Shown one piece after another: positions 26,935-35,328 of a stretch of DNA of 64,000 bases; the first letter of the stretch is position 1, and every line of letters starts with the position of its first letter. Source of the stretch: Marisediminicola sp040546025 (GTDB lineage Bacteria; Actinomycetota; Actinomycetes; Actinomycetales; Microbacteriaceae); assembly GCF_040546025.1 (NCBI RefSeq), contig NZ_JBEPNA010000005.1, positions 115,554 through 179,553 of the forward strand, written 5' to 3'. A model generated the notes under the pieces. The model was given only the letters and a program-made list of their open reading frames with translations, made no database searches and was not told the origin of the DNA. The position numbers and the translations under genes are program-made.

Positions 26935-27314
26935 CGTGAGTTCTCCTCTGTCAGCGAGGCGCCGGCACTGCCGGTGCCGTAGTTCGGGCACAGGCTGACC
27001 GCATTGCCGGTGGCGGCGAGCAGTATCTCGGCCTGCGCGAGCATGTTCATTAATTCAGGGCGGGACAGCGAATAGTAGACGCTGCGGCCCTGCACGCGAC
27101 CTTCCACCAGCCCGCATTCACGCAGGCATGCAACGTGCGCCGATACCGTGGACTGGGCCAGGCCCAGCTCGCCGGTGAGGTCACTGACCCGCACCTCGCC
27201 GCCAGCCATCCGCTTCACGATGCTCAATCGGGTCGGGTCGCTGAGGGAATGGAAGAGCGTTGCCGCGGGATTGTGCCCACAGGCGTCGGCCGCAACCGCA
27301 AATTCAATCGTCAT
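26931..27314 (-). CDS. ArsR-family Cd/Pb sensor, CmtR-like
   Basis: 127 residues. The winged helix contains C63 and C67 in the recognition-helix segment (VACLRECGL), with C109 in the tail (SLCPNYG), matching the three thiolates known to bind Cd and Pb in mycobacterial CmtR. C12 and H14 near the start are extra candidates. The stop overlaps the start of the P1B ATPase (ATGA), so it is the first gene of its own regulated operon, divergent from the arsenite-permease-like gene. Confidence 0.92.
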   Translation of the reverse strand: MTIEFAVAADACGHNPAATLFHSLSDPTRLSIVKRMAGGEVRVSDLTGELGLAQSTVSAHVACLRECGLVEGRVQGRSVYYSLSRPELMNMLAQAEILLAATGNAVSLCPNYGTGSAGASLTEENSR

Positions 27315-27369
27315 AATCCGATGATAGCGTTTAATGCTGATCCCGCGACCGTCGCTGTACCTTTGAACG

Positions 27370-28383
27370 GTGGCCGACCTCGTGCGCTGGATGGAACGCT
27401 GGCAAATTGCTCCCTACATCGCGGCGATTGTTCTCGGCGGCACAGTCGGCTGGCTTGCACCTGCCGTCGCTCCGACTCTGGCGGTGGGCATCAATCCGGT
27501 GCTCGGGCTGCTTCTGTTTGCGACGTTCCTCGGTGTGCCGTTAATTCAGGTCGGCCGGGCTCTGCTGCACATCCGTTTCCTGGGAACGGTACTCGTCGTC
27601 AACTTCATCCTTGTCCCGGTGATTGTGTTCGGTCTTTCACGATTCGTTGCAGGCGACCGGGCTTTGCTCCTCGGCGTCCTGCTCGTGCTGCTCACTCCGT
27701 GTGTTGACTATGTGATCGTGTTCACCGGGCTGGCCGGCGGGGCACGGGAACGACTCCTGGCAGCAACACCCTTGCTCATGCTGTTACAAATCGTTCTGCT
27801 TCCCGTCTACCTGCTGCTGTTCGCCGGTCCGGACACCGTCTCGGCAATCGAAATCACGCCCTTCCTCGAGGCATTCGTGCTACTCATCGTCATTCCCCTT
27901 CTGGCCGCGGCAACGGTTCAATGGATCGCCCGTCGGCACCGTCTTGGTCGCGCAACCGAAGCACTCATGCAATCGGTCATGGTCCCGCTGATGATGGCCA
28001 CGCTTGCCGTGGTGATCGGCTCGCAAGTTGCCGCAGTGGGCTCGCGGATTGTCTCGCTGCTCCAAGTGGTCCCGCTTTACGTGGCGTTCCTGGTCATCAT
28101 GGTCATCGTGGGGTTGGTTGCCGGTCGACTCGTTCGCCTGGATGTTCCAGGAATTCGCGCGCTCGTCTTCAGCGGGTCCACCCGGAACTCCCTCGTGGTT
28201 CTCCCACTGGCGCTCGCGCTGCCGGCCTCGCTCTCGTTAGCGGCACTGGCCGTGGTGACCCAGACGCTTGTCGAATTGGTCGGCATGGTGATATTCGTGC
28301 GCCTCGTACCCCGGCTCACGGGCCACAGCCGACCTGGGGCTGTGCCCCGCACCGGTGCCCCCAGCTCCTCAGGTTGCGACTAG
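27370..28383 (+). CDS. arsenic-resistance / bile acid:sodium symporter family permease
   Basis: 337 residues with about ten membrane spans. TPCVDYVIVFTGLAGG resembles the ACR3 span that carries the conserved Cys, and SGSTRNSLVVLPLALAL matches the RN(S/T) segment of the family. The GTG at 27370 is 55 bases from the divergent sensor start. The family exports arsenite or moves organic anions; no arsenate reductase is nearby, so the substrate is uncertain. Confidence 0.78.
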   Translation: MADLVRWMERWQIAPYIAAIVLGGTVGWLAPAVAPTLAVGINPVLGLLLFATFLGVPLIQVGRALLHIRFLGTVLVVNFILVPVIVFGLSRFVAGDRALLLGVLLVLLTPCVDYVIVFTGLAGGARERLLAATPLLMLLQIVLLPVYLLLFAGPDTVSAIEITPFLEAFVLLIVIPLLAAATVQWIARRHRLGRATEALMQSVMVPLMMATLAVVIGSQVAAVGSRIVSLLQVVPLYVAFLVIMVIVGLVAGRLVRLDVPGIRALVFSGSTRNSLVVLPLALALPASLSLAALAVVTQTLVELVGMVIFVRLVPRLTGHSRPGAVPRTGAPSSSGCD

Positions 28384-28863
28384 GAGGCCCGTTGCAAACA
28401 TGACCACCCCTCCAGCCGACACTTCTTAGGTCAGCACGGGGTGATCGTTCGGTATCAAGAGACGCAATTATGACGGGCTACCCTGAGGGTCAACGTCGCC
28501 GTCGACCAGCCACCGCATGGGTCGACCAGTGAGACATGCACTTTCCACCGTTGCCGTGCTGCCTTCGATGCTGCTCCTCGACGCCTTCACCTCGGATCCC
28601 TCGCCGACCAATGCTGCATCACGCGCGCTGACTGCGGGATCTGCAGCGAGTGATCCTCGAAGCTCCTCATGCGGATCGGGCGGAGCCGATCGAGTTCACC
28701 GGGACGGCCGACCAGGGCACCGGGGTACCCCGAGGATGTGCGGTTGCGTGAGCGTGTCGTCGGGATCTTCGAAGCCCAGCGGCGGGACTCTTTCGAGGTG
28801 GACAGCCTGATCGACGACATTCAGCGCGCCGAATGGGTCGCGGTCCACGAGTTGTCTCGTGAG
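28384..28863 (+). other. 480-base stretch with no supported gene
   Basis: Between the permease and the DsrE gene. A plus-strand open frame from about 28730 (RLRERVVGIFEAQRRDSFEV followed by DSLIDDIQRAEW) looks protein-like but has no stop before the antisense DsrE gene and no identifiable family. It may be the remnant of a displaced gene. Confidence 0.4.
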
Positions 28864-29214
28864 CTAGAAGACAAGCACCTTGTCCGCTGCGAATGTCCAG
28901 TCGGCGAGAGCGTCCATCGTGGATCGGGTGGCGCCCTCGATGAGCATGGCCTCGGTGAGTCCGCGCGCATCGATGCAGGTTCCGCAGCAGCGGATCTCCC
29001 CACCCTGGCGAAGGATCGACGACAGCATCCGGTCGAGCATGTAATAGCCGTCCGGCGTCTTCTGCCCCGCCATGGCCGCGGTGACGCCGTCGCCCATCAG
29101 GAATACCTGTACGGTGACGCCGTCGCGTTTGGACAGGGACTTCGCCAGGCGAACCGCGTTGTAGGTGGTGTCCTGGCCGTAGGCGGCGCCGTTGATGATG
29201 AGGAGAATGTTCAT
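28864..29214 (-). CDS. DsrE-family sulfur-relay protein
   Basis: 116 residues. NILLIINGAAYGQDTTYNAV is the conserved DsrE/TusD N-terminus. The segment EIRCCGTCIDARGL carries three Cys that could accept persulfide sulfur, as in TusD/DsrE active loops. The ATG at 29214 overlaps the end of the ArsR-rhodanese gene, so the two are coupled and likely pass sulfane sulfur between them. Confidence 0.88.
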   Translation of the reverse strand: MNILLIINGAAYGQDTTYNAVRLAKSLSKRDGVTVQVFLMGDGVTAAMAGQKTPDGYYMLDRMLSSILRQGGEIRCCGTCIDARGLTEAMLIEGATRSTMDALADWTFAADKVLVF

Positions 29215-29897
29215 CAGGCGGCCGTCTCGACCGACACCGGCAGGCTCGCCAGCCGCCATTCCAGCATCCCCTCGTGCAACCGGGTCGCCCGGAGGCCGCG
29301 CCCGCTCAGCATGGCGATGGCCTCGTAGGCGAGCACGCAGTAGGCGCCGCGGCAGTAGGCGACAATCTCGCGGTCGAGCGGTAGCTCGCCGAGCCGGTCG
29401 CCCAGCTCCTCGAGGGGGATGGAGATGGCGCCGGGGATGTGCGCGGCGTTGTATTCCTGCCGTGGCCGCACGTCCAGCACCGTCACCGTGCCGGAGGCGG
29501 CACGGGCGAGGAGATCGTCCCGCGTAACCTCCTCGCGCGCGTGGTCGTCGCCCGAGTCGAGTCCGAGGTAGGCGAGCCGCGCGGATTCGACATCGGACAC
29601 GTGCGTCTGGGCGACCGAGCGAACCAGGCCGTAGAGCCGGGCGACGTCGTCCCCGGCCAGCCGGTAGTGGATGCGGGTGCCCTCGCGGCGGGTGGCGACC
29701 AGTCCGGCCTGTTTGAGGGTTTGCAAATGGGCGGATGCTGTGGTCAGGCCGAGCCCCGCGGCGTTCGCGAGCGAGTCCACTGTGCGTTCGCCCTGCGCGA
29801 GCAGGTCGAGCAACTCGAGGCGCTTGCCGCTGCCCAGCGCCTTTCCGACACGCGCGAACTGCTCGAACAGCGCCGACTTCTTCACTCGATCGCCCAT
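29214..29897 (-). CDS. ArsR-type regulator fused to a rhodanese domain
   Basis: 227 residues. N-terminal winged helix (LGSGKRLELLDLLAQGERTV, recognition part LTTASAHLQTLKQAG) and a C-terminal rhodanese domain (VTVLDVRPRQEYNAAHIPGA, active-site loop YCRGAYC). The rhodanese cysteine may sense persulfides and set DNA binding. It is divergent from the MBL-rhodanese gene across a palindrome at 29940-29959, its probable operator. Confidence 0.9.
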   Translation of the reverse strand: MGDRVKKSALFEQFARVGKALGSGKRLELLDLLAQGERTVDSLANAAGLGLTTASAHLQTLKQAGLVATRREGTRIHYRLAGDDVARLYGLVRSVAQTHVSDVESARLAYLGLDSGDDHAREEVTRDDLLARAASGTVTVLDVRPRQEYNAAHIPGAISIPLEELGDRLGELPLDREIVAYCRGAYCVLAYEAIAMLSGRGLRATRLHEGMLEWRLASLPVSVETAA

Positions 29898-29939
29898 GTG
29901 TGGTTCCTCCCGGTTTTCCTCAGACTACTATCATCTAAT

Positions 29940-29959
29940 AATCCATGGTTCTATGGAAT
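29940..29959. promoter_or_regulatory. palindromic operator between divergent sulfur genes
   Basis: AATCCAT and ATGGAAT are separated by six bases, an imperfect palindrome in an AT-rich gap between the ArsR-rhodanese and MBL-rhodanese genes. Position and symmetry fit binding by the ArsR-type dimer, giving control of both transcripts. Confidence 0.6.
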
Positions 29960-29980
29960 AACAATGCGAGGAGTATCCAC

Positions 29981-31354
29981 ATGGCCAAGCTGCATCTTGT
30001 TCCCGTCATCGATGAGGGTCTAGGCAACTCCACCTATCTGCTGGACATCGGACAGGGGAGGGCCCTGGTGGTGGACCCGGAGCGGGACCTGCGCCAGGTG
30101 CGTGCGGAGGCACGTCGTCTCGGTCTGTCCATCGCGTATGCCGCAGAGACCCACCTGCACGCGGACTTCATCTCCGGCGTGCGCGAACTGCACGACACCG
30201 AGGGGGCCGTTGTGCTGGCACCGGAGGTAGGGACGCGCGGATTCGCGCACACCGCCCTGACCGACGGTGACATCGTGCAGCTGGGCGATTTCACGCTGCA
30301 GGCGCTGGGGACGCCCGGCCACTCGCCCGAGCATCTCTCCTACCTCCTCCTTGACGACGGGAGCATCTCCGGCGTATTCACCGGCGGCTCGCTCATGGTG
30401 GGTACCGCCGGCCGCACCGACCTGGTGAGCCCGGAACTGACCGTTCCGCTGGCCCGCGCCCAGTACCACTCGCTCCAACGGCTCATGGAGCTCGCGGACG
30501 ACACCCCGGTCTGGCCCACCCACGGCGCCGGGTCGTTCTGCTCTGCCGCGGCCGGCGGCGAGCGCACGACCACGATCGGCCGCGAACGTGCCACCAACCC
30601 GCTGCTCCAGACCACCGGCGAGGACGCCTTCGTCGACGCGCTGCTCGGGTCGCTCGGCACCTTCCCCGACTACTTCCTGCGCCTCGGTGAGGTCAACCGC
30701 GACGGCCCGGTCGTGCTCGGAACCACGCCGTCGCTTGCTGCGCTGTCCGCCGACCGGGTGAAGGAACTCCAGGAGCAGGGCGCCCAGATCGTGGATGCCC
30801 GGCAGCCCGCCGACTTCGCCGCCGGACACATATCCGGATCCCTTTCTATCGCGCTGCGCCCGGTGTTCGCGACCTGGCTCGGCTGGCTGGCCGACCCCGA
30901 ACGACCGGTCGTCATCGTGCGCGCGCCCGATCAGAACCCCGACGACATCGTCTGGGCCGCCGCGAAGGTGGGCTTCGACACCCTCGCCGGTGAGCTCGAT
31001 GGCGGGTTCCCGACTTGGGAGAACGCCGAAGCGGCGACCAAGGGGGCCCTGATCGGTGCGGAGGACATGGTCTCCGGCCCCGCAGCATCCGCCGCCGTCA
31101 TCGACATCCGTCAGGCCTCCGAGTTCGCGGCCGGCCACGTGGCCGACGCCCGGAACATCGAGCTTGGCGCGCTAGCCGAACATGTCACTGACCTGCCGGC
31201 TGGCCCGCTTGTCGTGATGTGCGGGCACGGCGAACGCGCGATGAGCGCGGCCAGCATCCTCGAGCTCGCCGGACGGACCGACGTCGCCGTGCTCGACGGA
31301 GGCGGCGCCGACTGGGCTCGCGAAGCGGGCCTTTCGCTGGAAACCGGCCAATGA
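29981..31354 (+). CDS. MBL-fold hydrolase with two rhodanese domains (persulfide-dioxygenase-like)
   Basis: 457 residues. N-terminal metallo-beta-lactamase fold with AETHLHADFISGVREL (metal-ligand His, His, Asp) and LGTPGHSPEHLSYLL, as in ETHE1-type persulfide dioxygenases. Two rhodanese domains follow. The first (VDARQPADFAAGHISGSLSI, loop VRAPDQ) lacks the catalytic Cys; the second has it in VVMCGHGERAMS. The ATG at 29981 has GCGAGGAG upstream. It probably oxidises glutathione-like persulfides to sulfite and overlaps the MFS gene. Confidence 0.9.
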   Translation: MAKLHLVPVIDEGLGNSTYLLDIGQGRALVVDPERDLRQVRAEARRLGLSIAYAAETHLHADFISGVRELHDTEGAVVLAPEVGTRGFAHTALTDGDIVQLGDFTLQALGTPGHSPEHLSYLLLDDGSISGVFTGGSLMVGTAGRTDLVSPELTVPLARAQYHSLQRLMELADDTPVWPTHGAGSFCSAAAGGERTTTIGRERATNPLLQTTGEDAFVDALLGSLGTFPDYFLRLGEVNRDGPVVLGTTPSLAALSADRVKELQEQGAQIVDARQPADFAAGHISGSLSIALRPVFATWLGWLADPERPVVIVRAPDQNPDDIVWAAAKVGFDTLAGELDGGFPTWENAEAATKGALIGAEDMVSGPAASAAVIDIRQASEFAAGHVADARNIELGALAEHVTDLPAGPLVVMCGHGERAMSAASILELAGRTDVAVLDGGGADWAREAGLSLETGQ

Positions 31355-32625
31355 GCCGCCCACCTAAGACGTCGGGGGAGCGGGGGAGTTCCGACCTCGG
31401 CATCATCCTCGGCCTGAGGCAGAATCTGCCGCAGTTCATGCTGCTCGTCGCGGTCAACGCCCTGGTCGGCGGCACCCTCGGCCAGGAACGTACCGTTCTG
31501 CCGCTGCTCGCGGACGAGGTCTTCGAGCTCGACAAGTACACAGGCGCGCTGACCTTCATCCTCGCCTTCGGCCTCGCCAAGGCGGGCACCAACTATTTCG
31601 CCGGCACGCTGTCGGACCGGTACGGCCGCAAGCCCGTGCTGGTCGCCGGCTGGCTGATCGCGATTCCCGTTCCGATCCTGCTCATCGTTGGCCCGACCTG
31701 GAGCTGGATCGTTCTCGCCAACGTGATTCTCGGCATCAGCCAAGGGCTGACCTGGTCGACCACCGTGGTCATGAAAATGGATCTCGTCGGTCCGAAGCAA
31801 CGCGGCCTCGCCATGGGGTTCAACGAATCGGCCGGCTACCTCGGCGTCGCCGCCACGGCCCTGGCCACCGGATACATCGCCGCCGAGTACGGCCTGCGCC
31901 CCGGCCCCTTCCTGCTCGGCGCGGCCTTCATCGCCGTGGGCCTCGGCCTGTCGGTGTTCTTCGTGCGGGAAACACACCACCACGCGAGGGTTGAGGCGGC
32001 CGGTCATGTCTCCGCCCACGCTCACGCCGGCTCGCTCAGCAACCGCGAGGTGTTCACCCTCACGAGCTTCCGCGACCGATCGCTGTCGTCGATCAGCCAG
32101 GCCGGCATGGTCAACAATCTCAACGACGGCCTGGCCTGGGGGCTCTTCCCGATCCTGTTCGCCACCGCCGGGCTCGGCATCGAACGCGTCGGCATTCTGG
32201 CCGCCGTGTATCCAGCGGTCTGGGGAGCGGGCCAGCTGGTCACGGGCGCACTCTCCGACCGGATCGGTCGCAAGTGGCTGATCGTCGGCGGGATGATCGT
32301 GCAGGCGATCGCCCTCGGGATGTTCGCCACAGGCGACAGCTTCGGCATCTGGCTCGCCGCCGCCGCCCTGCTCGGCGCCGGCACCGCCATGGTCTACCCG
32401 ACCCTGCTCGCCGCTATCGGCGACGTCGCACACCCGGAATGGCGCGCCCGCTCGGTGGGCGCCTACCGCCTCTGGCGTGACGGCGGCTTCGCCGTGGGCG
32501 CACTGCTCTCCGGGATCATCGCGGACGCTTTCGGCATTCCCACCGCCGTCGCCGTCGTCGCGGCCCTCACCGCGGCATCCGGCATCATCGTTGCCGTGCG
32601 GATGCGGGGAGACGACCACCGCTGA
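31351..32625 (+). CDS. MFS transporter
   Basis: 424 residues, about twelve spans. The A-motif between spans 2 and 3 reads GTLSDRYGRKPVLVAG and is repeated in the second half as GALSDRIGRKWLIVGG. A His-rich loop (ETHHHARVEAAGHVSAHAHA) sits mid-protein. The ATG overlaps the stop of the MBL-rhodanese gene, so it may export the product of sulfur oxidation, for example sulfite, or another thiol-related compound. The substrate is an inference from context. Confidence 0.85.
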   Translation: MSRPPKTSGERGSSDLGIILGLRQNLPQFMLLVAVNALVGGTLGQERTVLPLLADEVFELDKYTGALTFILAFGLAKAGTNYFAGTLSDRYGRKPVLVAGWLIAIPVPILLIVGPTWSWIVLANVILGISQGLTWSTTVVMKMDLVGPKQRGLAMGFNESAGYLGVAATALATGYIAAEYGLRPGPFLLGAAFIAVGLGLSVFFVRETHHHARVEAAGHVSAHAHAGSLSNREVFTLTSFRDRSLSSISQAGMVNNLNDGLAWGLFPILFATAGLGIERVGILAAVYPAVWGAGQLVTGALSDRIGRKWLIVGGMIVQAIALGMFATGDSFGIWLAAAALLGAGTAMVYPTLLAAIGDVAHPEWRARSVGAYRLWRDGGFAVGALLSGIIADAFGIPTAVAVVAALTAASGIIVAVRMRGDDHR

Positions 32626-32694
32626 ACAGCCAACCCCCGATATCCGCTACGACGGGCTGACTGCCCGAACCGCCTTGCCGAGGCTGCCTTCACA

Positions 32695-32902
32695 CTTGAT
32701 GCGCACACGTTCCCGCCGCTATTCAACGCTTATGCATCGAGATCGATCTAGGCCAGTTGAGGTGTTCGAGTAAAATCGGAGCACATTCGGCAAGGAACTC
32801 CCGGTCAGGGCGAGGTCAGTCGAGGTTGGTCTAACTGTTGCGGCGAGTCCGGGAAGGCCTGTCGCAATCCGTCGGTCACGGGGTTCAAGTCTCGTTCGCC
32901 TA
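32695..32902 (+). repeat. R1, island repeat ending in tRNA-Met 3' sequence
   Basis: First of four direct repeats of about 200 bases. It starts CTTGATGCGCACACG, contains GAGTAAAATCGGAGCACATT and GGTCAGGGCGAGGTCAGTCG, and ends with the tRNA-Met T-arm and acceptor (GTCGGTCACGGGGTTCAAGT on, one extra G). It carries an eight-base insert near 32710 and a changed acceptor, so it cannot encode a tRNA. It closes segment A. Confidence 0.8.
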
Positions 32903-33186
32903 CCGATGTTTCCGAGCAGTTCGTACCTCTGCGCGCTGAGGTTCCAGGTCGTGTCCGGTCCAAAACCGTCCATCGTGTCGCCTGAGCTTCTGTCGGTGCG
33001 GTCGGGCAATATGGGGGTATGTCACCTTGAACCCCGCCCGGACTTGACCCGGTCGAGCACGCCGCGCTTGTACCGGGAATTCCTACGTGGGTCGATGCTC
33101 CAATTCGTGGCTGGGCGATTGAGAGAATCGCTAATTCAGGTAGTGGCCTAATCGACGCTGGCTTCTCGACCGCTTGGGATGTGTCC
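32903..33186 (+). other. non-coding start of segment B
   Basis: About 280 bases after R1. Unlike the sequences after R2-R4, it shows no clear copy of the element left end. No gene is recognised. Confidence 0.4.
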
Positions 33187-33681
33187 ATGCGTAATAGTCC
33201 TCCCCACACAGAGAAGTACGCATTGACCAGAGGAGGTGCGTTCTGGAATGCGCTCGAGAGCAGTGAGAAGCTTGCCCTCCTCGACTTTCTTTTATTTCTT
33301 GGTCGGGATAAGTACAACGCAGCGGACGAGCGGAATGCGCTTGAGATGTATCTTCGCGCAGGCGGATCCGAATGGCGGGTTGGTTCTCGCGCAGGCGATC
33401 CGGGCCTAGAAAAGCGGGTGCCTCAGGGCGTGGCAGACGCAGCTGAGGCAATCATCGCCACGTCCGCGACGGCGGGTGCTTTGCTCTCTGAGGCGTGGCG
33501 CGCAGCGTACGGGCGCAATCCAGACCCCGAGGAGGCGTACGAAAAGGCGACTAAGGCGGTCGAGGAAGCCGGTGAATATTGGCTGCTGTGGACACCACCT
33601 AGGGTGCGCGTGAGCACCACTGTTCAGGCCCGTGATTGGCACTGTTCAGCACCACTGTCGGGGTGGTTGAGCACCACCTGA
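33187..33681 (+). pseudogene. hypothetical protein, 3' end replaced by an IS21 remnant
   Basis: Encodes a helical, charged protein (FWNALESSEKLALLDFLLFL, then DAAEAIIATSATAGALLSEA and a PDPEEAYEKATKAVEEAGEY segment). From about 33598 the frame runs into IS21-type terminal repeats, so the native C-terminus is missing. I do not recognise the family; the TAxxE-rich helices resemble actinobacterial proteins of unknown role. Confidence 0.5.
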
Positions 33682-33685
33682 AAAG

Positions 33686-33722
33686 CTCCTTCCACCATGT
33701 GATGGCCACGTGGTGGAAGGAG
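33686..33722 (+). promoter_or_regulatory. hairpin over the istA ribosome-binding site (second IS21 copy)
   Basis: CTCCTTCCACCA at 33686-33697 pairs perfectly with TGGTGGAAGGAG at 33711-33722. The Shine-Dalgarno AAGGAG of istA lies in the right arm, as in the other IS21-type element. Confidence 0.6.
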
Positions 33723-33730
33723 TACCGGTA

Positions 33731-33873
33731 ATGGTACGGAAGATCAAAGCGAAGCTGGTGTTGCAGCTGCGCAATCAGGGCTTGTCCCGGCGAGCGATCG
33801 AGTCGGCTCAGGGGATATCCCGGCACAGCATTCAGGCGGTCCTCGATGCGGCGGAGCTGGCAGGTGGTCAGTG
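33731..33873 (+). pseudogene. istA: istA, 47-codon remnant
   Basis: IstA N-terminal helix-turn-helix (KLVLQLRNQGLSRRAIESAQ and GISRHSIQAVLDAAELAGG) then a stop. It joins what looks like the very end of istA, implying an in-frame or near in-frame internal deletion. The ATG follows AAGGAG. Confidence 0.8.
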
Positions 33874-34025
33874 AGTACCGATCAGAGAACTCACAAAGGA
33901 CACCACACGAAGGCTGCCCTGCTGAACCTGCTGGGAGAACTCAAACTCCCCGGTGTCACCCACCGCATCCGCGTGGCGACCGAGCGCCTCTCGTCCTCCG
34001 CTCCGGCCGGAGGCGCCGCGGCACA
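33871..34025 (+). pseudogene. istB: istB, N-terminal remnant
   Basis: The GTG at 33871 overlaps the istA stop and opens an IstB-like N-terminus (LLNLLGELKLPGVTHRIRVA). Homology ends near 34010 in a Ser/Ala/Gly-rich stretch. No Walker motifs remain. Confidence 0.7.
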
Positions 34026-34090
34026 GAGCACTAGGCATAGATTCCCCAAAATAGTGGTACGCTATCAGGCACTACCAACAGGAGGCGATC

Positions 34091-34342
34091 ATGTCAGCGA
34101 TCACCGCGACCGAAGCACGCAAGAGCCTGTTCGGGCTTATCCAGCAGGTCAACGACGACCACACTGCTGTTGAGGTTGTTTCCCGACACGGAAACGTGGT
34201 CATCCTGTCGAAGGACGACTACGACGCAATGACCGAGACGGCCCACCTGCTGCGAAACCCGGCGAACGCCGAACGGTTGCTCACGGCGATCGAGCGTGCC
34301 CGACGCGGCGAGTTCGAACAGCACGGCCTATTGGACGCGTGA
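34091..34342 (+). CDS. yefM: antitoxin, YefM/Phd family
   Basis: 83 residues: MSAITATEARKSLFGLIQQV is the Phd/YefM DNA-binding N-terminus, followed by VVSRHGNVVILSKDDYDAM and a disordered toxin-binding tail (RRGEFEQHGLL). It has GGAGG upstream (34081) and is followed directly by YoeB. It neutralises the toxin and represses the pair. Confidence 0.95.
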   Translation: MSAITATEARKSLFGLIQQVNDDHTAVEVVSRHGNVVILSKDDYDAMTETAHLLRNPANAERLLTAIERARRGEFEQHGLLDA

Positions 34343-34349
34343 CGCGCGC

Positions 34350-34610
34350 TTGACACGCACGATCACCTTCGACCCGAACGGGTGGGAGGACTATGTCTAC
34401 TGGCAGACCCAGGACCGTAAGACCCTCAAGCGCATCAACCAGCTGATCACCGATACGCTGCGCGATCCGTTCGCCGGCATCGGCAAGCCTGAGCCTCTCA
34501 GACACATTCTCTCTGGCGCGTGGTCCCGCCGCATCGATGATGCGAACCGCTTGGTCTACTTCGTGACGGACGACCACATTGTCATTCTGCAAGCGCGCGA
34601 GCACTACTGA
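34350..34610 (+). CDS. yoeB: toxin, YoeB family mRNA interferase
   Basis: 86 residues from the TTG at 34350 (7 bases after the antitoxin stop), close to the 84 of E. coli YoeB. Conserved parts are the WEDYVYWQTQDRKTLKRIN helix, EPLRHILSGAWSRRIDDANR (catalytic Glu and Arg region) and the C-terminal REHY with the catalytic His. It cleaves mRNA at the ribosome. The module is intact. Confidence 0.93.
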   Translation: MTRTITFDPNGWEDYVYWQTQDRKTLKRINQLITDTLRDPFAGIGKPEPLRHILSGAWSRRIDDANRLVYFVTDDHIVILQAREHY

Positions 34611-34723
34611 CCGCCCCTGCTCACCCTCTGCCGGCGACACGCTCACAGCCCCTCTTGCAACTCAGTTGGCACGCGAGCAGACCAGATGACCGACTGATGG
34701 ATCGCAGAGAAGCAGGCATCACA

Positions 34724-35077
34724 ATGACCAACAACACCTTCGTGTGCGGCGATGACCGGCTGCGCACGACGCTTGCGCGACCGGGCGTTGCCCAGGCGGT
34801 GGCCGAGATAGAGAAGGAGGCCGCGGAGCTCGACCGCACGCACGCGATGAGCCTCGCAATGATCCGCGAGGCCGCGAAACTCACGCAGACGGATATCGCC
34901 CGCGCACTGGAGATCACGCAGGGAGCCGTCTCGCAGGTCGAGAACCGCGGCGACTTGCTCCTGTCCACGCTCAGGAGCTACCTCGTTGCCGTGGGAGCCA
35001 CCGATCCGCGGATCGTCGTCTCGGTCAACGGGCACGACGTCGTGGTCGACCTGGCAGCAATCGCCGGGAGAACTTGA
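34724..35077 (+). CDS. XRE-family HTH protein (antitoxin-like)
   Basis: 117 residues. A helix-turn-helix (MIREAAKLTQTDIARALEIT, QGAVSQVENRGDLLLSTL) and a small C-terminal domain (VGATDPRIVVSVNGHDVVVD). This layout is typical of antitoxins of RelE/HigB-type toxins, but no toxin gene adjoins it; YoeB upstream already has its own partner. The start at 34724 (after GAAGCAGG) is preferred over 34697. It may be an orphan antitoxin or regulator. Confidence 0.8.
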   Translation: MTNNTFVCGDDRLRTTLARPGVAQAVAEIEKEAAELDRTHAMSLAMIREAAKLTQTDIARALEITQGAVSQVENRGDLLLSTLRSYLVAVGATDPRIVVSVNGHDVVVDLAAIAGRT

Positions 35078-35127
35078 CCTCGACGTGTACCTAAGTTGCG
35101 GGGGAGTGAAGCCCGCGCACGCTGCGA

Positions 35128-35328
35128 CTTGATGCGCACACGTTTATTCAACGCTTATGTGTCGAGATCGCTCTGGGTGAGTCGAGGTGTGCGAGTAAAA
35201 TGGGAACACATTCGGCAAGGAATCCCCGGTCAGGGCGAGGTCATCCGAGGTTGGTCTAACTGTTGTTGCGGGTCCTGGAAGGCCCCGCCATAATCCGTCG
35301 GTCGCGAGTTCAAGTCTCGTCCGCCCTA
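35128..35328 (+). repeat. R2, island repeat ending in tRNA-Met 3' sequence
   Basis: About 200 bases, colinear with R1, R3 and R4. It has the longest match to the tRNA: CATAATCCGTCGGTC from the anticodon on, then TTCAAGTCTCGTCCGCCCTA, with compensating G-to-A and C-to-T changes that keep the T-stem paired. It closes segment B. Confidence 0.85.

Larger units (their letters stand above)
33600..34030 (+). mobile_element. IS21-family remnant, internally deleted
   Basis: GAGCACCAC/CAGCACCAC-type repeats at 33610-33680 are the multiple terminal repeats. They are followed by the start of istA (33731, MVRKIKAKLVLQLRNQGLSR) which stops after 47 codons at 33873, and a short istB start (33871) of about 50 recognisable codons (KAALLNLLGELKLPGVTHRI). 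The DDE domain and the ATPase are deleted. Confidence 0.8.

Noticed and set aside
28669..29328. Plus-strand frame across the DsrE gene
   Set aside because: The part after 28864 is antisense to the clearly supported DsrE gene; only the first 140 bases look protein-like, so it is described as an unassigned stretch.
32761..32780. TAAAAT in the R repeats as a promoter -10 box
   Set aside because: No matching -35 in conserved spacing and no downstream gene shared by the four copies; left as an open possibility only.
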